Notes: generated from the sequence alone by a model not told the origin. 64,000 nucleotides of DNA from Tepidamorphaceae bacterium (GCA_028279445.1 JANQNT010000030.1:54390-118389); one strand, 5' to 3'. Counted from the stretch's first letter, positions 51,426 to 60,297 are shown. Numbers and translations: made by a program.

Positions 51426-52391
51426 GTGTCTGCACACAATTATGAGTCCGGTCGTCTGAATCTGCCGTTCGTGGGTATCTGCACCTTCGGCAAGTATCCC
51501 TATGTCGAGGACTGGGATGCGATCGACGCCGACGTGGCCGTGCTTGGCGCGCCATTCGATTTCGGTTGCCAATGGCGTTCGGGCGCGCGCATGGGCCCAC
51601 GGGCGATACGCGAGGCATCGACGCTTTTCTCCTTCGGTCATGCCGGGGCGTACGATCACGAAGACGATGTGACCTATCTCGACCCGTCCAAGGTGAGGAT
51701 CGTCGATATTGGTGATGCGGATATCGTGCACACCGATACGACGAAGAGCCATGCCAACATCGAGCACGGCGTGCGCAAGATCCTGAAGGCCGGAGCGCTC
51801 CCGGTGGTTCTGGGCGGCGATCACTCGATCAACGTCCCCTGTATCGATGCGTTCGACGACCAGGAGCCCATTCATCTGGTTCAGATCGACGCGCACCTGG
51901 ATTTCGTCGATGAGCGCCACGGCGTGCGCTACGGCCATGGCAACCCGATGCGCCGCGCCGCCGAGAAGTCGTATGTGACCGGGCTTAGCCAGATCGGTAT
52001 CCGCAACGTGTCTTCCACCGCCAGGGATGGATATGTCGATGCCCGGAACATGGGCTCGGACATCCAGTCCGTGCGGCAGGTGCGCAAGATGGGTGTTGAG
52101 GCGATGCTGGAGCGGGTGCCCGAGGGCGCGCGCTATTATGTGACCGTGGATATCGACGCGTTCGACCCGTCCATTGCGCCAGGCACCGGCACGCCCAGCC
52201 ATGGCGGCTTCCTCTATTACGAGGTGCTGGAACTCCTGGCCGGACTTGCCAGGCGCGGGCCGATCGTGGGCGTCGATCTGGTCGAGGTGGCGCCGGACTA
52301 CGATCGGACCGGATCAACCTCGATCCTTGCAGCGCAACTCCTGATGAACGTCATCGGGCGCGTCCTGCATGCGAAGGATCAAACAGGCTGA
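51426..52391 (+). CDS. Ureohydrolase (agmatinase/guanidino-acid hydrolase family), canonical motifs
   Basis: A 321-residue ureohydrolase with all expected Mn-binding motifs: VLGGDHSINVP, VQIDAHLDFVDE and VDIDAFDPSIAPGTGTP. These match agmatinase, guanidinobutyrase and related enzymes that release urea from a guanidino group. The start is a GTG at 51426 preceded by GAGAGG. It lies 36 bases after the deacetylase and closes the BMP importer operon. The second ureohydrolase in the window, at 37.9 kb, has a variant first motif, so the two probably act on different substrates. Confidence 0.88.
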   Translation: MSAHNYESGRLNLPFVGICTFGKYPYVEDWDAIDADVAVLGAPFDFGCQWRSGARMGPRAIREASTLFSFGHAGAYDHEDDVTYLDPSKVRIVDIGDADIVHTDTTKSHANIEHGVRKILKAGALPVVLGGDHSINVPCIDAFDDQEPIHLVQIDAHLDFVDERHGVRYGHGNPMRRAAEKSYVTGLSQIGIRNVSSTARDGYVDARNMGSDIQSVRQVRKMGVEAMLERVPEGARYYVTVDIDAFDPSIAPGTGTPSHGGFLYYEVLELLAGLARRGPIVGVDLVEVAPDYDRTGSTSILAAQLLMNVIGRVLHAKDQTG

Positions 52392-52393
52392 AC

Positions 52394-52500
52394 CTAGAGC
52401 ATCCTGTGTTTTGATTGACTCAATCAAAACACAGAAAGATGCTCGATTCCAAAGTGTTAGAGCAATTTATCTGCGCCGTTCACGGCGCAGGTTGCTCTAG
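52394..52500. repeat. Double-hairpin palindromic repeat (type A, second copy)
   Basis: The element begins CTAGAGCATC and ends GTTGCTCTAG. The first hairpin pairs AGAGCATC with GATGCTC and TGTGTTTTGATTGA with TCAATCAAAACACA. The second pairs CTGCGCCG with CGGCGCAG inside TAGAGCAA/TTGCTCTA. The copy at 36074-36179 has the same architecture with compensating substitutions. It lies between two convergent genes, so it can serve as a bidirectional terminator. Its terminal CTAG supplies the GntR gene's stop codon. Confidence 0.8.
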
Positions 52501-53258
52501 AACTCGAAGCTGGCCATGTCCGGCTCCAGGTAGACCCCTGAGTTCACAAACTCGGTGATCTTCTCCTGAAACAGCAGAACATGCGTGTGCGAGAGGGCCA
52601 CGAGTTCCTCCGCCTTGCGCCGCCGGATCAGATCGATCATCTCGGCATGCTCGCCGTGGATGCGGTCGTAGTACTCCTGCGGCTCGGCGGCCGATGCATC
52701 GTTGTTGAAAAAGGCCAGACGGGTGATGCGCAGGTTGTAGTTGAGTACGTTTTCGTAGGCGTCTGAGAGGAACCGGTTGCGGCTGGCCTCGCCGCAGGCC
52801 AGGTGGAAGCGGTGGTTGGCCTCGGTCATCTCGGTGAGGTCGCGGTTGTCGGCGGCCTCGCGGTAGCTTTCGTTCTCCTTCGCCATGACGCCCAGATCCT
52901 TGTCCGTACGCCGGATGGCGGCCAGCTTGAGGATCGCGCCCTGCAACAGATCGAGGCTCTCGAAGGTGCGGGGCAACTCGGCGAAGTCGATCAGCGAAAC
53001 GTAGTGTCCGCGGTTGGGCGAAAACCTGACCAGTCCGTCCGATTGCAGCCGGATCAGCGCTTCGCGGATGGGGGTTCGCGAGACGTTGAAACGTCCCTCG
53101 ATGCTGGATTCGTCGATATGCTCGCCAGGCGGCAGCGACAGTTTCAGGATCTCGTCGCGCAGCGTCTGATAGACGATCCGCGTTCCTTGTCCGCGCGGGC
53201 GTCCCCGCCTGGCGCCCGGTGTGCCTGTCGTACGCAATTCAGCCGTCTTGTTGACCAT
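52497..53258 (-). CDS. GntR-family regulator (FadR/FCD subfamily)
   Basis: A 253-residue protein with an N-terminal winged helix-turn-helix at about residues 25-90 (IVYQTLRDEILKLSLPPGEHI, FNVSRTPIREALIRLQSDGLV) and an all-helical FCD ligand domain, in which ANHRFHLACGEASRN supplies metal-binding histidines. FCD regulators respond to organic acids. I start at ATG 53258; a TTG three codons earlier is possible. It is upstream of, and in line with, no other gene, but the region to its right encodes the Mo-hydroxylase and CoA-ligase genes it probably controls. Confidence 0.88.
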   Translation of the reverse strand: MVNKTAELRTTGTPGARRGRPRGQGTRIVYQTLRDEILKLSLPPGEHIDESSIEGRFNVSRTPIREALIRLQSDGLVRFSPNRGHYVSLIDFAELPRTFESLDLLQGAILKLAAIRRTDKDLGVMAKENESYREAADNRDLTEMTEANHRFHLACGEASRNRFLSDAYENVLNYNLRITRLAFFNNDASAAEPQEYYDRIHGEHAEMIDLIRRRKAEELVALSHTHVLLFQEKITEFVNSGVYLEPDMASFEF

Positions 53259-53330
53259 CGGTTCCAACGTCCAGTGTCGGTCGCAGAGGCATGATCTGAT
53301 ATCTAGGGCTCGGACCGCAGTGTCACGAAT

Positions 53331-54896
53331 CTAGGTCGTCATCTTGGTCCGAATATCACTGACCAGAACGGCCTTGGTGATCTTCTTGGTTGGCGTCATC
53401 GGCATCTCGTCGATCAGTTCGAGGCGCTCCGGCCAGCGCATCTTGGCGATACCTTCGGTCTCCAGGTAGCGGCAAACGTCCGCCAGCGTCAGTTCGGGTC
53501 CCGGTGTCGTCGTCGCATAGAGGCAGATCCGTTCCCCCAGAACGTCGTCGGGCATGGGCACCAGCGCCGACTGAACGATCCTACCATGGCCGTCGAGAAT
53601 GCTCTCGATGTCGGCCGGATTGATCTTGATGCCGCCCCGGTTGATGAGGTCCTTGACCCGCCCGGTTATGGCGATGTTGCCCTTATCGTCGATATAGGCC
53701 AGGTCGCCGGAACGGAACCAGCCGTCGTCGGTGAAGGAGGCCGCCGTCGCCTCGGGGTTGTCCTCGTATTCGGCGAGGATGGAGTATCCGGTCAGTTGCA
53801 GTTCGCCGACATCGCCCGTGTGCAGTTCGCTGCCGTCGTCGGAGACGATCCGCGCCCGCAGACCCTGCGCCAGCCGGCCCACCGTGCCGTGGCGTGCTTC
53901 TGGGTCCCCGTGAATATCGGTCTGGGTTGTCAGCAGCGCTTCGGTCATGCCGAACAGGCAGCCGACGCGGCCATTGGGCAGCTTCGCCTCGAACTGCCGG
54001 GCGACCTCCGGCGGGCAGATCGATCCGCCGACAATCACGTCGCGAACGGTTTCGGGGCGATGTTCGTCCAGGACACCGCTTTTCAAAGTCGCCGCCAGAT
54101 GGGCGGGTGCCGAATAGATGATGGTCGGATCGAGCTTGACCAGGAATTCGGCATAGGCCGGTGGCGAGAACAGCGGCAGCGGCAGGATCGTCGCACCGGC
54201 GCGGATCGCGTTGCCCGCGCAAAGCAGCCCGAAGACATGGGTCAGCGGTGGCGCGATCATGACCCGGTCCGACGCTGTCATCGCAATCATCTCGACGAAC
54301 TTGTCGGCGTTTTCCGCCATCAGCGCCTGGGTGCGGCGAACCCCCTTGGGCGCGGCCGACGTGCCGGAGGTGAAGCAGAGTGTGCACTTGGTGTTGGGGG
54401 AGGGCGCCGCAGGCAGCCTTGCCGCGTCGCCCTGCGCCACGAGCGCATCGAAGGACAGCGACCCGTCGGAACTCTTGCCCCCGACCTCGATCACCCATTC
54501 AAGCGATGCGACGCTGTCGCGCAATCCATGCATGGTTTTCGGCCCGTCATACTGGCCGATCACAGCGGTGACGACAGCCCTGGCGCCGGCAAACTCCATC
54601 AGCGGCCGAAGCTCTTCGGACCGGTAGGGCACATGCATCGTCGTCAGCACCAGGCCGGCACGGCATGCGGCGAAATAGGTGACGACGAATTCGGGATAGC
54701 TCGGTAGCTGGATCGCTATGTGATCGCCGGGCTTGAGGCCGATCTCCAACAGCGACACCGCCAGCGCCTTCGACTGATCGCGCAACTCGGCATAGGTTCG
54801 CGTTCCGTCGGCCAGGGTCTCGATGGCAAGCCTGTCGGGTGCCTCTTCCGCCCATTCGTCCAGCCAGTCCACAAGCGTGCGCGCGGTGTGCTGCAT
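53331..54896 (-). CDS. AMP-forming acyl-CoA ligase / synthetase
   Basis: A 521-residue ANL-superfamily adenylating enzyme. The P-loop-like motif is CTLCFTSGTSAAPKGVRRTQ. Other family motifs are GCLFGMTEALLTTQ, DDGWFRSGDLAYIDDKGN and the hinge region GRVKDLINRGGIKINPADIE, and the catalytic C-terminal lysine is in PTKKITKAVL. The GMTE form resembles ligases for cyclohexane- or aromatic carboxylates, but substrate is not readable. I choose the ATG at 54896 (AGAGGAACGGGACAG upstream) over earlier in-frame starts that run into the hydrolase gene. Confidence 0.88.
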   Translation of the reverse strand: MQHTARTLVDWLDEWAEEAPDRLAIETLADGTRTYAELRDQSKALAVSLLEIGLKPGDHIAIQLPSYPEFVVTYFAACRAGLVLTTMHVPYRSEELRPLMEFAGARAVVTAVIGQYDGPKTMHGLRDSVASLEWVIEVGGKSSDGSLSFDALVAQGDAARLPAAPSPNTKCTLCFTSGTSAAPKGVRRTQALMAENADKFVEMIAMTASDRVMIAPPLTHVFGLLCAGNAIRAGATILPLPLFSPPAYAEFLVKLDPTIIYSAPAHLAATLKSGVLDEHRPETVRDVIVGGSICPPEVARQFEAKLPNGRVGCLFGMTEALLTTQTDIHGDPEARHGTVGRLAQGLRARIVSDDGSELHTGDVGELQLTGYSILAEYEDNPEATAASFTDDGWFRSGDLAYIDDKGNIAITGRVKDLINRGGIKINPADIESILDGHGRIVQSALVPMPDDVLGERICLYATTTPGPELTLADVCRYLETEGIAKMRWPERLELIDEMPMTPTKKITKAVLVSDIRTKMTT

Positions 54897-54927
54897 CTGT
54901 CCCGTTCCTCTCATGCCGTCCGGCGTC

Positions 54928-55872
54928 TCATGCATTCGCGTTGCCAGGCGCATTGCCGATTTCGAATTCTCCGCCGCCGACCAGGCTGGCACAAGTTTCC
55001 GGCGCTTCGAGCTGCATGAAGTGCGTGGCGCGTTTCAGTTCAATGCACTCGAAGCCGAAGTCGGCCGCCAGTTCCCGGCCGATATCGACCAGGATGGCGG
55101 CGTAGTGGATGTCGCGTTCGCCCAGCACCAGTCTCACCGGACAAGATACCTTGGCCAGTCCTGGACGCAGATGTTCGACCGCCTCGATGCGGAACGTCTC
55201 CGCCTCGAATTCCGGCGGGCAGCATAGCTGCCAGCTCCCGTCGGCGCGTTCGCGCAGGGTGGCGCGCGCCAGACGCTCGATATCCTCATCTCCCACCAGG
55301 CTGAACAGGGATGAGCGCCGCATCGAGCCGGCAAGGTCCGCCGGCTGGTCGAAGCTCTCTCTGCGGCGCGCGGCACGCTCGCTCAGCGCCACGTGATAAT
55401 CGATGAACGGCTTGTGCAGCGGCGAGCCGGCATCCGCCGGCATCGGCGGTTCGAACAGCGTCAGTGACTGCCATGGATAGGCGTCCTGCGTCAGCGAAAG
55501 CAGGCAAACGGCGGAGCTGAGCGAGTGAAACGCGCCATGGGTCGGCTTGGCGCCGAACGCGTTGTCGGCGGCTTCAAGGATTTGCGCGAAATCGGCGATG
55601 AAGCGGGGCCAGTTTCCCTGCGCCGCGGTTGCCTGCGGGTTGCGCCCGTGGTTGCGCATGTCGAAGGCGATGACCTCGAAACGCCGGCACAGCTCGGCGC
55701 CGAAGCGCGCGAATGCATCGATGGCCAGTCCGTTGCCGTGCGAGATGACGACGCGCTCGGCCGCCGGATCGCCCCAGCGGCGGATGGCTATCTGCGCGCC
55801 GTCGTCCATGCTCGCCATGACCGCTGCGGTTTCCCGATACGGTATCTGTGGTGGCACCGTCTGCTTCTTCAA
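54928..55872 (-). CDS. Alpha/beta hydrolase
   Basis: A 314-residue alpha/beta-hydrolase-fold protein. The oxyanion region reads VVISHGNGLAIDAF, with DMRNHGRNP after it. The nucleophile elbow GAFHSLSSAV places the serine in an atypical HSLSS context. The acid is in LVLGERDIHY and the base histidine in KRATHFMQLE. The annotated start is a TTG at 55872 with GGGAAG upstream; an ATG at 55818 is an alternative. It is 31 bases from the CoA ligase gene and divergent from the molybdenum hydroxylase genes. Ester, lactone or C-C hydrolysis in the same pathway is plausible. Confidence 0.75.
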   Translation of the reverse strand: MKKQTVPPQIPYRETAAVMASMDDGAQIAIRRWGDPAAERVVISHGNGLAIDAFARFGAELCRRFEVIAFDMRNHGRNPQATAAQGNWPRFIADFAQILEAADNAFGAKPTHGAFHSLSSAVCLLSLTQDAYPWQSLTLFEPPMPADAGSPLHKPFIDYHVALSERAARRRESFDQPADLAGSMRRSSLFSLVGDEDIERLARATLRERADGSWQLCCPPEFEAETFRIEAVEHLRPGLAKVSCPVRLVLGERDIHYAAILVDIGRELAADFGFECIELKRATHFMQLEAPETCASLVGGGEFEIGNAPGNANA

Positions 55873-55960
55873 ACCGACTTCCCGAGCAATCGTATAAGCT
55901 CAACCGCGTGCGCGGAGTGCTCCGCGTTCCGGGTTGGCCATTGACACCATCCATTTTAAT

Positions 55961-55973
55961 ATACAAATTGTAT
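55961..55973. promoter_or_regulatory. Candidate GntR operator in the divergent promoter
   Basis: The sequence ATACAAATTGTAT is a perfect palindrome around a central A, of the ATAC-N5-GTAT style bound by many FCD-type GntR proteins. It lies 25 bases before the Mo-hydroxylase ATG and just downstream of a TTGACA box at 55941-55946. It could control both the rightward hydroxylase genes and the leftward hydrolase/ligase genes. Confidence 0.5.
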
Positions 55974-55998
55974 TTAATCATCAAGCAGGAGGTCGACA

Positions 55999-58986
55999 AT
56001 GGTCGGCACCACCGAGGTGGACGACGGCAGATACGTGGGCAAGCGTGTCCTGCGGGTCGAGGATCAGACGCTTCTTCGCGGCCGTGGAAAGTTCGTCGAC
56101 GACCTGCCTGTCGCGCCCGGCACGCTGCATGCCGCGTTCCTGCGGTCACCCCATGCCCATGCACGGATCGTCAGCATCGATGTCAGCGAGGCCCTCAAGG
56201 TTAAGGGCGTCAAGGCCGTTGTCACCGGCGAGGACATCCGGCCCTACACCCGGCCGCTGATCGTCGGCTTCAAGAACCCGATGGACTATCGCGGCATCGC
56301 GATGGGCAAGGTCCGCTATGTCGGCGAGCCCGTGGCCGTGGTCTGCGCCACCGACCGCTACCGCGCCGAGGATGCCTTGGCGCGCATCAAGGTCGAGTAC
56401 GAGCCGCTCGCCGCCGTGGTCGATCCGGTGAAGGCCTGCGAGGACGATGCGCCGGTGCTGCACGAGGAAGCCGGCTCGAACCGCGTATCGCGACGGGTGT
56501 TCACCCATGGCGAACCGATGGCGGCGTTCGCCCTGGCGGACCGGTCGACCGAGATCACCATACGCTATCCGCGCAATTCGATCACGCCGATGGAGACCTA
56601 CGGCATCGTCGCGGAGTATCAGCCCGATACCGGCGGCTACGACGTGCTGTCGAACTTCCAGGGTCCGTTCTCCGTGCATACGGTGATGGCGATCGCCTTG
56701 AAGGTGCCGGGCGCGAAGCTCAGGCACCGCAGCCCGCCGAACTCCGGCGGCAGCTTTGGCGCCAAGCTGACGATCTTCCCCTACATCGTGGTTCTGGCGG
56801 TGTGCGCGCGGCTGGCCGGCCGGCCGGTCAAGTGGATCGAGGATCGCCTCGAACACCTGTCATCGTCCTCCGTCGCGCCCAATCGCGTGACGCGCATCAG
56901 GGCTGCCTTCGACGACGACGGCACGGTGCACGGGCTGCGCATGGAGCACTTCGATGATCACGGCGCCTATCTGCGCGCGCCGATGCCGGCGCCGATCTAC
57001 CGCATGCACGGCCTGTCGACCAACTGCTACCGGATCCCGAATGTCGAGGTCATCAACAACATCTGCATGACCAACAAGTGCCCGACCGGCGCGGTGCGGG
57101 GATTTGGCGGGCCGCAGCTCTATTTCGCCATCGAGCGCGTCATGGCCAAGGTCGCCGACGAACTGGGGCGCGATCCGCTCGATGTCATGTCGCAGAACCT
57201 GATCCGCGCCAACCAGTTCCCCTACCGGGCGCCGGCCGGAGCGCTGATCGATTCCGGCGATTATCAGCAGGTCGTCGCCGACACCGTCGAGCAGGGCGGG
57301 CTGGAGGACTTGAAGCGCCGCCGCGACGAGGCCCGCGCTGAAGGGCGTCTCTACGGTATCGGCTACGCCATGGCGGTCGAGCCGAGCCAGTCCAACATGG
57401 GCTACATCTCGACGCTCAAGACCGCCGAGGAGCGCGAGAAGGCCGGCCCCAAGGATGGCGCTGTCGCCTCCTGCACGATCAGCGTCGATCCGCTGGGATC
57501 AGTCAGCGTGATCGGCGATTCAACGCCCCAGGGGCAGGGGCACCAGACGACGCTGTCGCAGATCGTCGCCGACGAACTCGGCATCTCCATCGACAAGGTG
57601 CAGGTCAACCTGGAGACCGACACCCAGAAGGACAACTGGTCGCTGGCGGCGGGCAACTACTCGTGCCGCTTTTCGCCGGCCTCCGTTAGCGCCGCCAAGA
57701 CCGCCGCGGAGCGCGTGCGCCAGAAGATGGCGATCATCGCCAGCCGCTACATGAACGTCACCGCCGAAGAGCTCGACTTCAAGGACGACTGGATCATCGC
57801 CCGCAACAATCCTGAAAACCGCCTCGAGTTCCGGCGCGTCGGTGGGCTGGCGCACTGGTCGCCCTCCAGCCTGCCGGACGGCATGGACGCCGGCATTCGC
57901 GAGGTCGCCTACTGGAATGCGCCGGAACTTACTCCGACCAGTGCCAAGGACGAGATCAATACCTCGCTCGCCTACGGCTTCGCCTTCGACTTCTGCGGCG
58001 TGGAGGTCGATCCGGATACCGGTGAGGTGCGCATCGACCGCTATGTCACGGCGCACGACTGCGGCACCATTCTCAACCCCGGCCTCGCCGAAGGCCAGAT
58101 ACGCGGCTCCTTCGCCTCGGCGCTGGGAGCCAGCATGTACGAGGAGTTCGTCTACAAGGACGACGGCACGTTCCTGTCGGGCACTTTCGCCGACTACCTG
58201 ATCGCGACCGCGCCGGAAGCCGTCGACCCGATCATGGTCGAGACCGTGGCCACCCCGTCGCCGTTCACCCGGCTCGGCGCCAAGGGCATTGCCGAGGGCA
58301 ACCAGTACACCACGCCGGTATGCCTTGCGAACGCGGTCGCCGATGCCATCGGGCGTGAGGACATCGTACTGCCGCTCACCCCGGCCAAGGTGTTCGAATG
58401 GGTCAACGGCGAAGAGGAGGCCCCGCCGCCGGACGTTGCCGAAGACGAGGGACCGGATGACCGGATCGACTATTCCGGCGATGCGCTGCGCGGCAGCGGC
58501 TCCACCTTCGTGCCGACCACGCCTGAGCAAGTCTGGGACACCTTGATGAACCCGGACGAGATGGCGGCGATCATTCCCGGCTGCAAGTCGCTCGACCAAC
58601 TGGCCGACGACCATTTCACCGGGACGGTCAGCATGGGTGTCGGCCCGGTCAAGGGGACCTTCGATGCCGATATCCGGCTTGCCAATCTGGACAAGCCGAA
58701 CAGCGCCGACATCACCGGCTCGCTGATCGGCTCGCTCGGCTCGTCCCGGGGCAGGGGACAGGTCACGCTTGAGCCGTCGGATGACGGCGTCACGGTCAGC
58801 TATACGTATGAAATCCACCTCAGCGGGACGGTGGCCTCGGTGGGCGGGCGGCTCTTGTCGGGCGCGGCCCGGTCGCTGGTCAACCAGTTCTTCCGCGCGC
58901 TGGTGCGCCGCGCCGCGCCGGACGCGAAGCCGCAAAAGGACGGGCTTCTCGGTCGCATGCGCGGCTGGCTCGGAGGCACGTCATGA
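55999..58986 (+). CDS. Xanthine-dehydrogenase-family molybdenum-binding large subunit with fused CoxG domain
   Basis: A 995-residue protein. Residues about 10-800 form a molybdenum-cytosine-dinucleotide-type hydroxylase large subunit: the a/b hammerhead begins VLRVEDQTLLRGRGKFVDDL, cofactor motifs include GQGHQTTLSQI and GAVRGFGGPQ, and the catalytic glutamate lies in GAKGIAEGNQ. The CO-dehydrogenase loop AYRCSFR is absent, so CO is not the substrate. After a short acidic linker, residues about 825-980 form a CoxG/SRPBCC domain (STFVPTTPEQVWDTL, IIPGCKSL, GTVSMGVGPVKGTF). Separate coxG genes are usual; here it is fused. The ATG follows AGGAGG. Overlaps the FAD subunit by 4 bases. Confidence 0.9.
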   Translation: MVGTTEVDDGRYVGKRVLRVEDQTLLRGRGKFVDDLPVAPGTLHAAFLRSPHAHARIVSIDVSEALKVKGVKAVVTGEDIRPYTRPLIVGFKNPMDYRGIAMGKVRYVGEPVAVVCATDRYRAEDALARIKVEYEPLAAVVDPVKACEDDAPVLHEEAGSNRVSRRVFTHGEPMAAFALADRSTEITIRYPRNSITPMETYGIVAEYQPDTGGYDVLSNFQGPFSVHTVMAIALKVPGAKLRHRSPPNSGGSFGAKLTIFPYIVVLAVCARLAGRPVKWIEDRLEHLSSSSVAPNRVTRIRAAFDDDGTVHGLRMEHFDDHGAYLRAPMPAPIYRMHGLSTNCYRIPNVEVINNICMTNKCPTGAVRGFGGPQLYFAIERVMAKVADELGRDPLDVMSQNLIRANQFPYRAPAGALIDSGDYQQVVADTVEQGGLEDLKRRRDEARAEGRLYGIGYAMAVEPSQSNMGYISTLKTAEEREKAGPKDGAVASCTISVDPLGSVSVIGDSTPQGQGHQTTLSQIVADELGISIDKVQVNLETDTQKDNWSLAAGNYSCRFSPASVSAAKTAAERVRQKMAIIASRYMNVTAEELDFKDDWIIARNNPENRLEFRRVGGLAHWSPSSLPDGMDAGIREVAYWNAPELTPTSAKDEINTSLAYGFAFDFCGVEVDPDTGEVRIDRYVTAHDCGTILNPGLAEGQIRGSFASALGASMYEEFVYKDDGTFLSGTFADYLIATAPEAVDPIMVETVATPSPFTRLGAKGIAEGNQYTTPVCLANAVADAIGREDIVLPLTPAKVFEWVNGEEEAPPPDVAEDEGPDDRIDYSGDALRGSGSTFVPTTPEQVWDTLMNPDEMAAIIPGCKSLDQLADDHFTGTVSMGVGPVKGTFDADIRLANLDKPNSADITGSLIGSLGSSRGRGQVTLEPSDDGVTVSYTYEIHLSGTVASVGGRLLSGAARSLVNQFFRALVRRAAPDAKPQKDGLLGRMRGWLGGTS

Positions 58987-59801
58987 AGCCGGCGCCATTC
59001 GATCTGTGCCTCGCCGAGAGCGTTGCCGATGTCACCGCCGCCCTGGCCGAACATGGCGAGGCGGCGCGCATTCTCGCCGGCGGCCAGTCGCTGATGGCGA
59101 TGCTCAACATGCGGCTGACCGAGCCGCAACTGGTCATCGACATTTCCGGCATTCCGGACCTCGATCGTATCGAGGTCGGCAAGGACGGCATCACTGTGGG
59201 CGCGTTGGTGCGGCAGGCCGAACTGGCCGCCCATGAGGAGGCGATGGCCGCGCTGCCCATCATTGCCGAGGCGCTCACCCATGTGGGCCACATGCAGACG
59301 CGCAATCGCGGCACGGTGTGCGGATCGCTCGCCCATGCGGACCCAAGCGCGGAGCTTCCGCTGCTGCTACTGCTGCTGGGCGGGCATGTGACGCTCGCCT
59401 CGGCGCGGGGCACGCGGCAGGTGGCGGCGAGCGACTTTCTCGTCGGCATGCTCAGCACCGCGCGCGCGCCCGACGAGATGGTCACCCATGCGCATTTCCC
59501 CCTGCCGCCGAAGGGTGCGCGGAGCGGCTTTCGCGAGATTTCCCGGCGGCACGGCGACTTCGCCATCGTGGCGCTTGGCTGCATCGCGCAAGGCAACTCG
59601 GTGCGGCTTGGCATCGGCGGTGTCGCCGATGCGCCCGTCGCTGTCGATCTCGGTGACGTGACGCCGGAAACGCTGCCGGAAGCCCTTAATGCGCTCGCCT
59701 GGCGGCTTGGCGGCTACGACGACATTCACGCCACGGCGCGCTATCGCCGCGAGCTCATTCGCCGTATCGGGCGGGACCTGATTCTGGAGACGATCGCGTG
59801 A
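58983..59801 (+). CDS. Molybdenum hydroxylase FAD-binding (medium) subunit
   Basis: A 272-residue CoxM/CutM-type flavoprotein subunit. The two FAD motifs are ARILAGGQSLMAMLNMRL and TRNRGTVCGSLAHADPSAE, followed by SDFLVGMLSTARAPDEMV. It passes electrons from the iron-sulfur subunit to the acceptor. It overlaps both neighbours by 4 bases, so the three subunits are translated as a coupled unit. Confidence 0.94.
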   Translation: MKPAPFDLCLAESVADVTAALAEHGEAARILAGGQSLMAMLNMRLTEPQLVIDISGIPDLDRIEVGKDGITVGALVRQAELAAHEEAMAALPIIAEALTHVGHMQTRNRGTVCGSLAHADPSAELPLLLLLLGGHVTLASARGTRQVAASDFLVGMLSTARAPDEMVTHAHFPLPPKGARSGFREISRRHGDFAIVALGCIAQGNSVRLGIGGVADAPVAVDLGDVTPETLPEALNALAWRLGGYDDIHATARYRRELIRRIGRDLILETIA

Positions 59802-60295
59802 AGATACTCAAGGACGGAGTGAAGGCGCCGGTCACCTTTTCGCTCAACGGTGAGGACATCGAGGGCTATGCTGAGCCGCGCACGCTGCTCAGCGATTTCC
59901 TGCGGCACGAACTAGGCGCGTCCGGCACCCATGTGGCCTGCGAGCATGGCGTGTGCGGTGCGTGCACGGTGTCCGTCGATGGCAAGGCGGTGCGTTCCTG
60001 CCTGATGCTGGCGGCGCAGGCGGAGGGCAAGGACGTGCAGACCATCGAAGGTCTGTCGAAGGGCGATGAGGATTTCGGTGATCTCCAGGAGGCGTTCCAC
60101 CAGCGCTTCGCGCTGCAATGTGGCTTCTGCACGCCGGGGATGCTGATGACGCTCGCATCGTTGAAGGGAACGGGCAGGAGCTACAGCGAGGCGGAGATAC
60201 GCGATGCGCTGAGCGGCAACATATGCCGCTGCACCGGCTACCGCGAGATCGTCGATGCGGCCCTCGACGTCCTCGGCGATCAGGTCAAGGCCTGA
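59798..60295 (+). CDS. Molybdenum hydroxylase [2Fe-2S] (small) subunit
   Basis: A 165-residue CoxS-type protein with two iron-sulfur clusters. The plant-ferredoxin-type cluster is bound by CEHGVCGACTVSVDG and the cysteine in VRSCLM. The helical-domain cluster is bound by QCGFCTPGMLM and NICRCTGY. It completes the L-M-S set. It ends two bases from the tail of the convergent livF gene. Confidence 0.95.
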   Translation: MKILKDGVKAPVTFSLNGEDIEGYAEPRTLLSDFLRHELGASGTHVACEHGVCGACTVSVDGKAVRSCLMLAAQAEGKDVQTIEGLSKGDEDFGDLQEAFHQRFALQCGFCTPGMLMTLASLKGTGRSYSEAEIRDALSGNICRCTGYREIVDAALDVLGDQVKA

Positions 60296-60297
60296 AC

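Noticed and set aside
57520..58935. 471-codon minus-strand frame opposite the Mo hydroxylase large subunit
   Set aside because: Shadow frame without recognisable domains; the plus-strand gene is complete and overlaps its partner gene correctly.
55999..60295. CO dehydrogenase (CoxMSL)
   Set aside because: The subunit plan and the CoxG domain resemble CO dehydrogenase, but the active-site AYRCSFR loop is missing and the matching region reads GAVRGFGGPQ.
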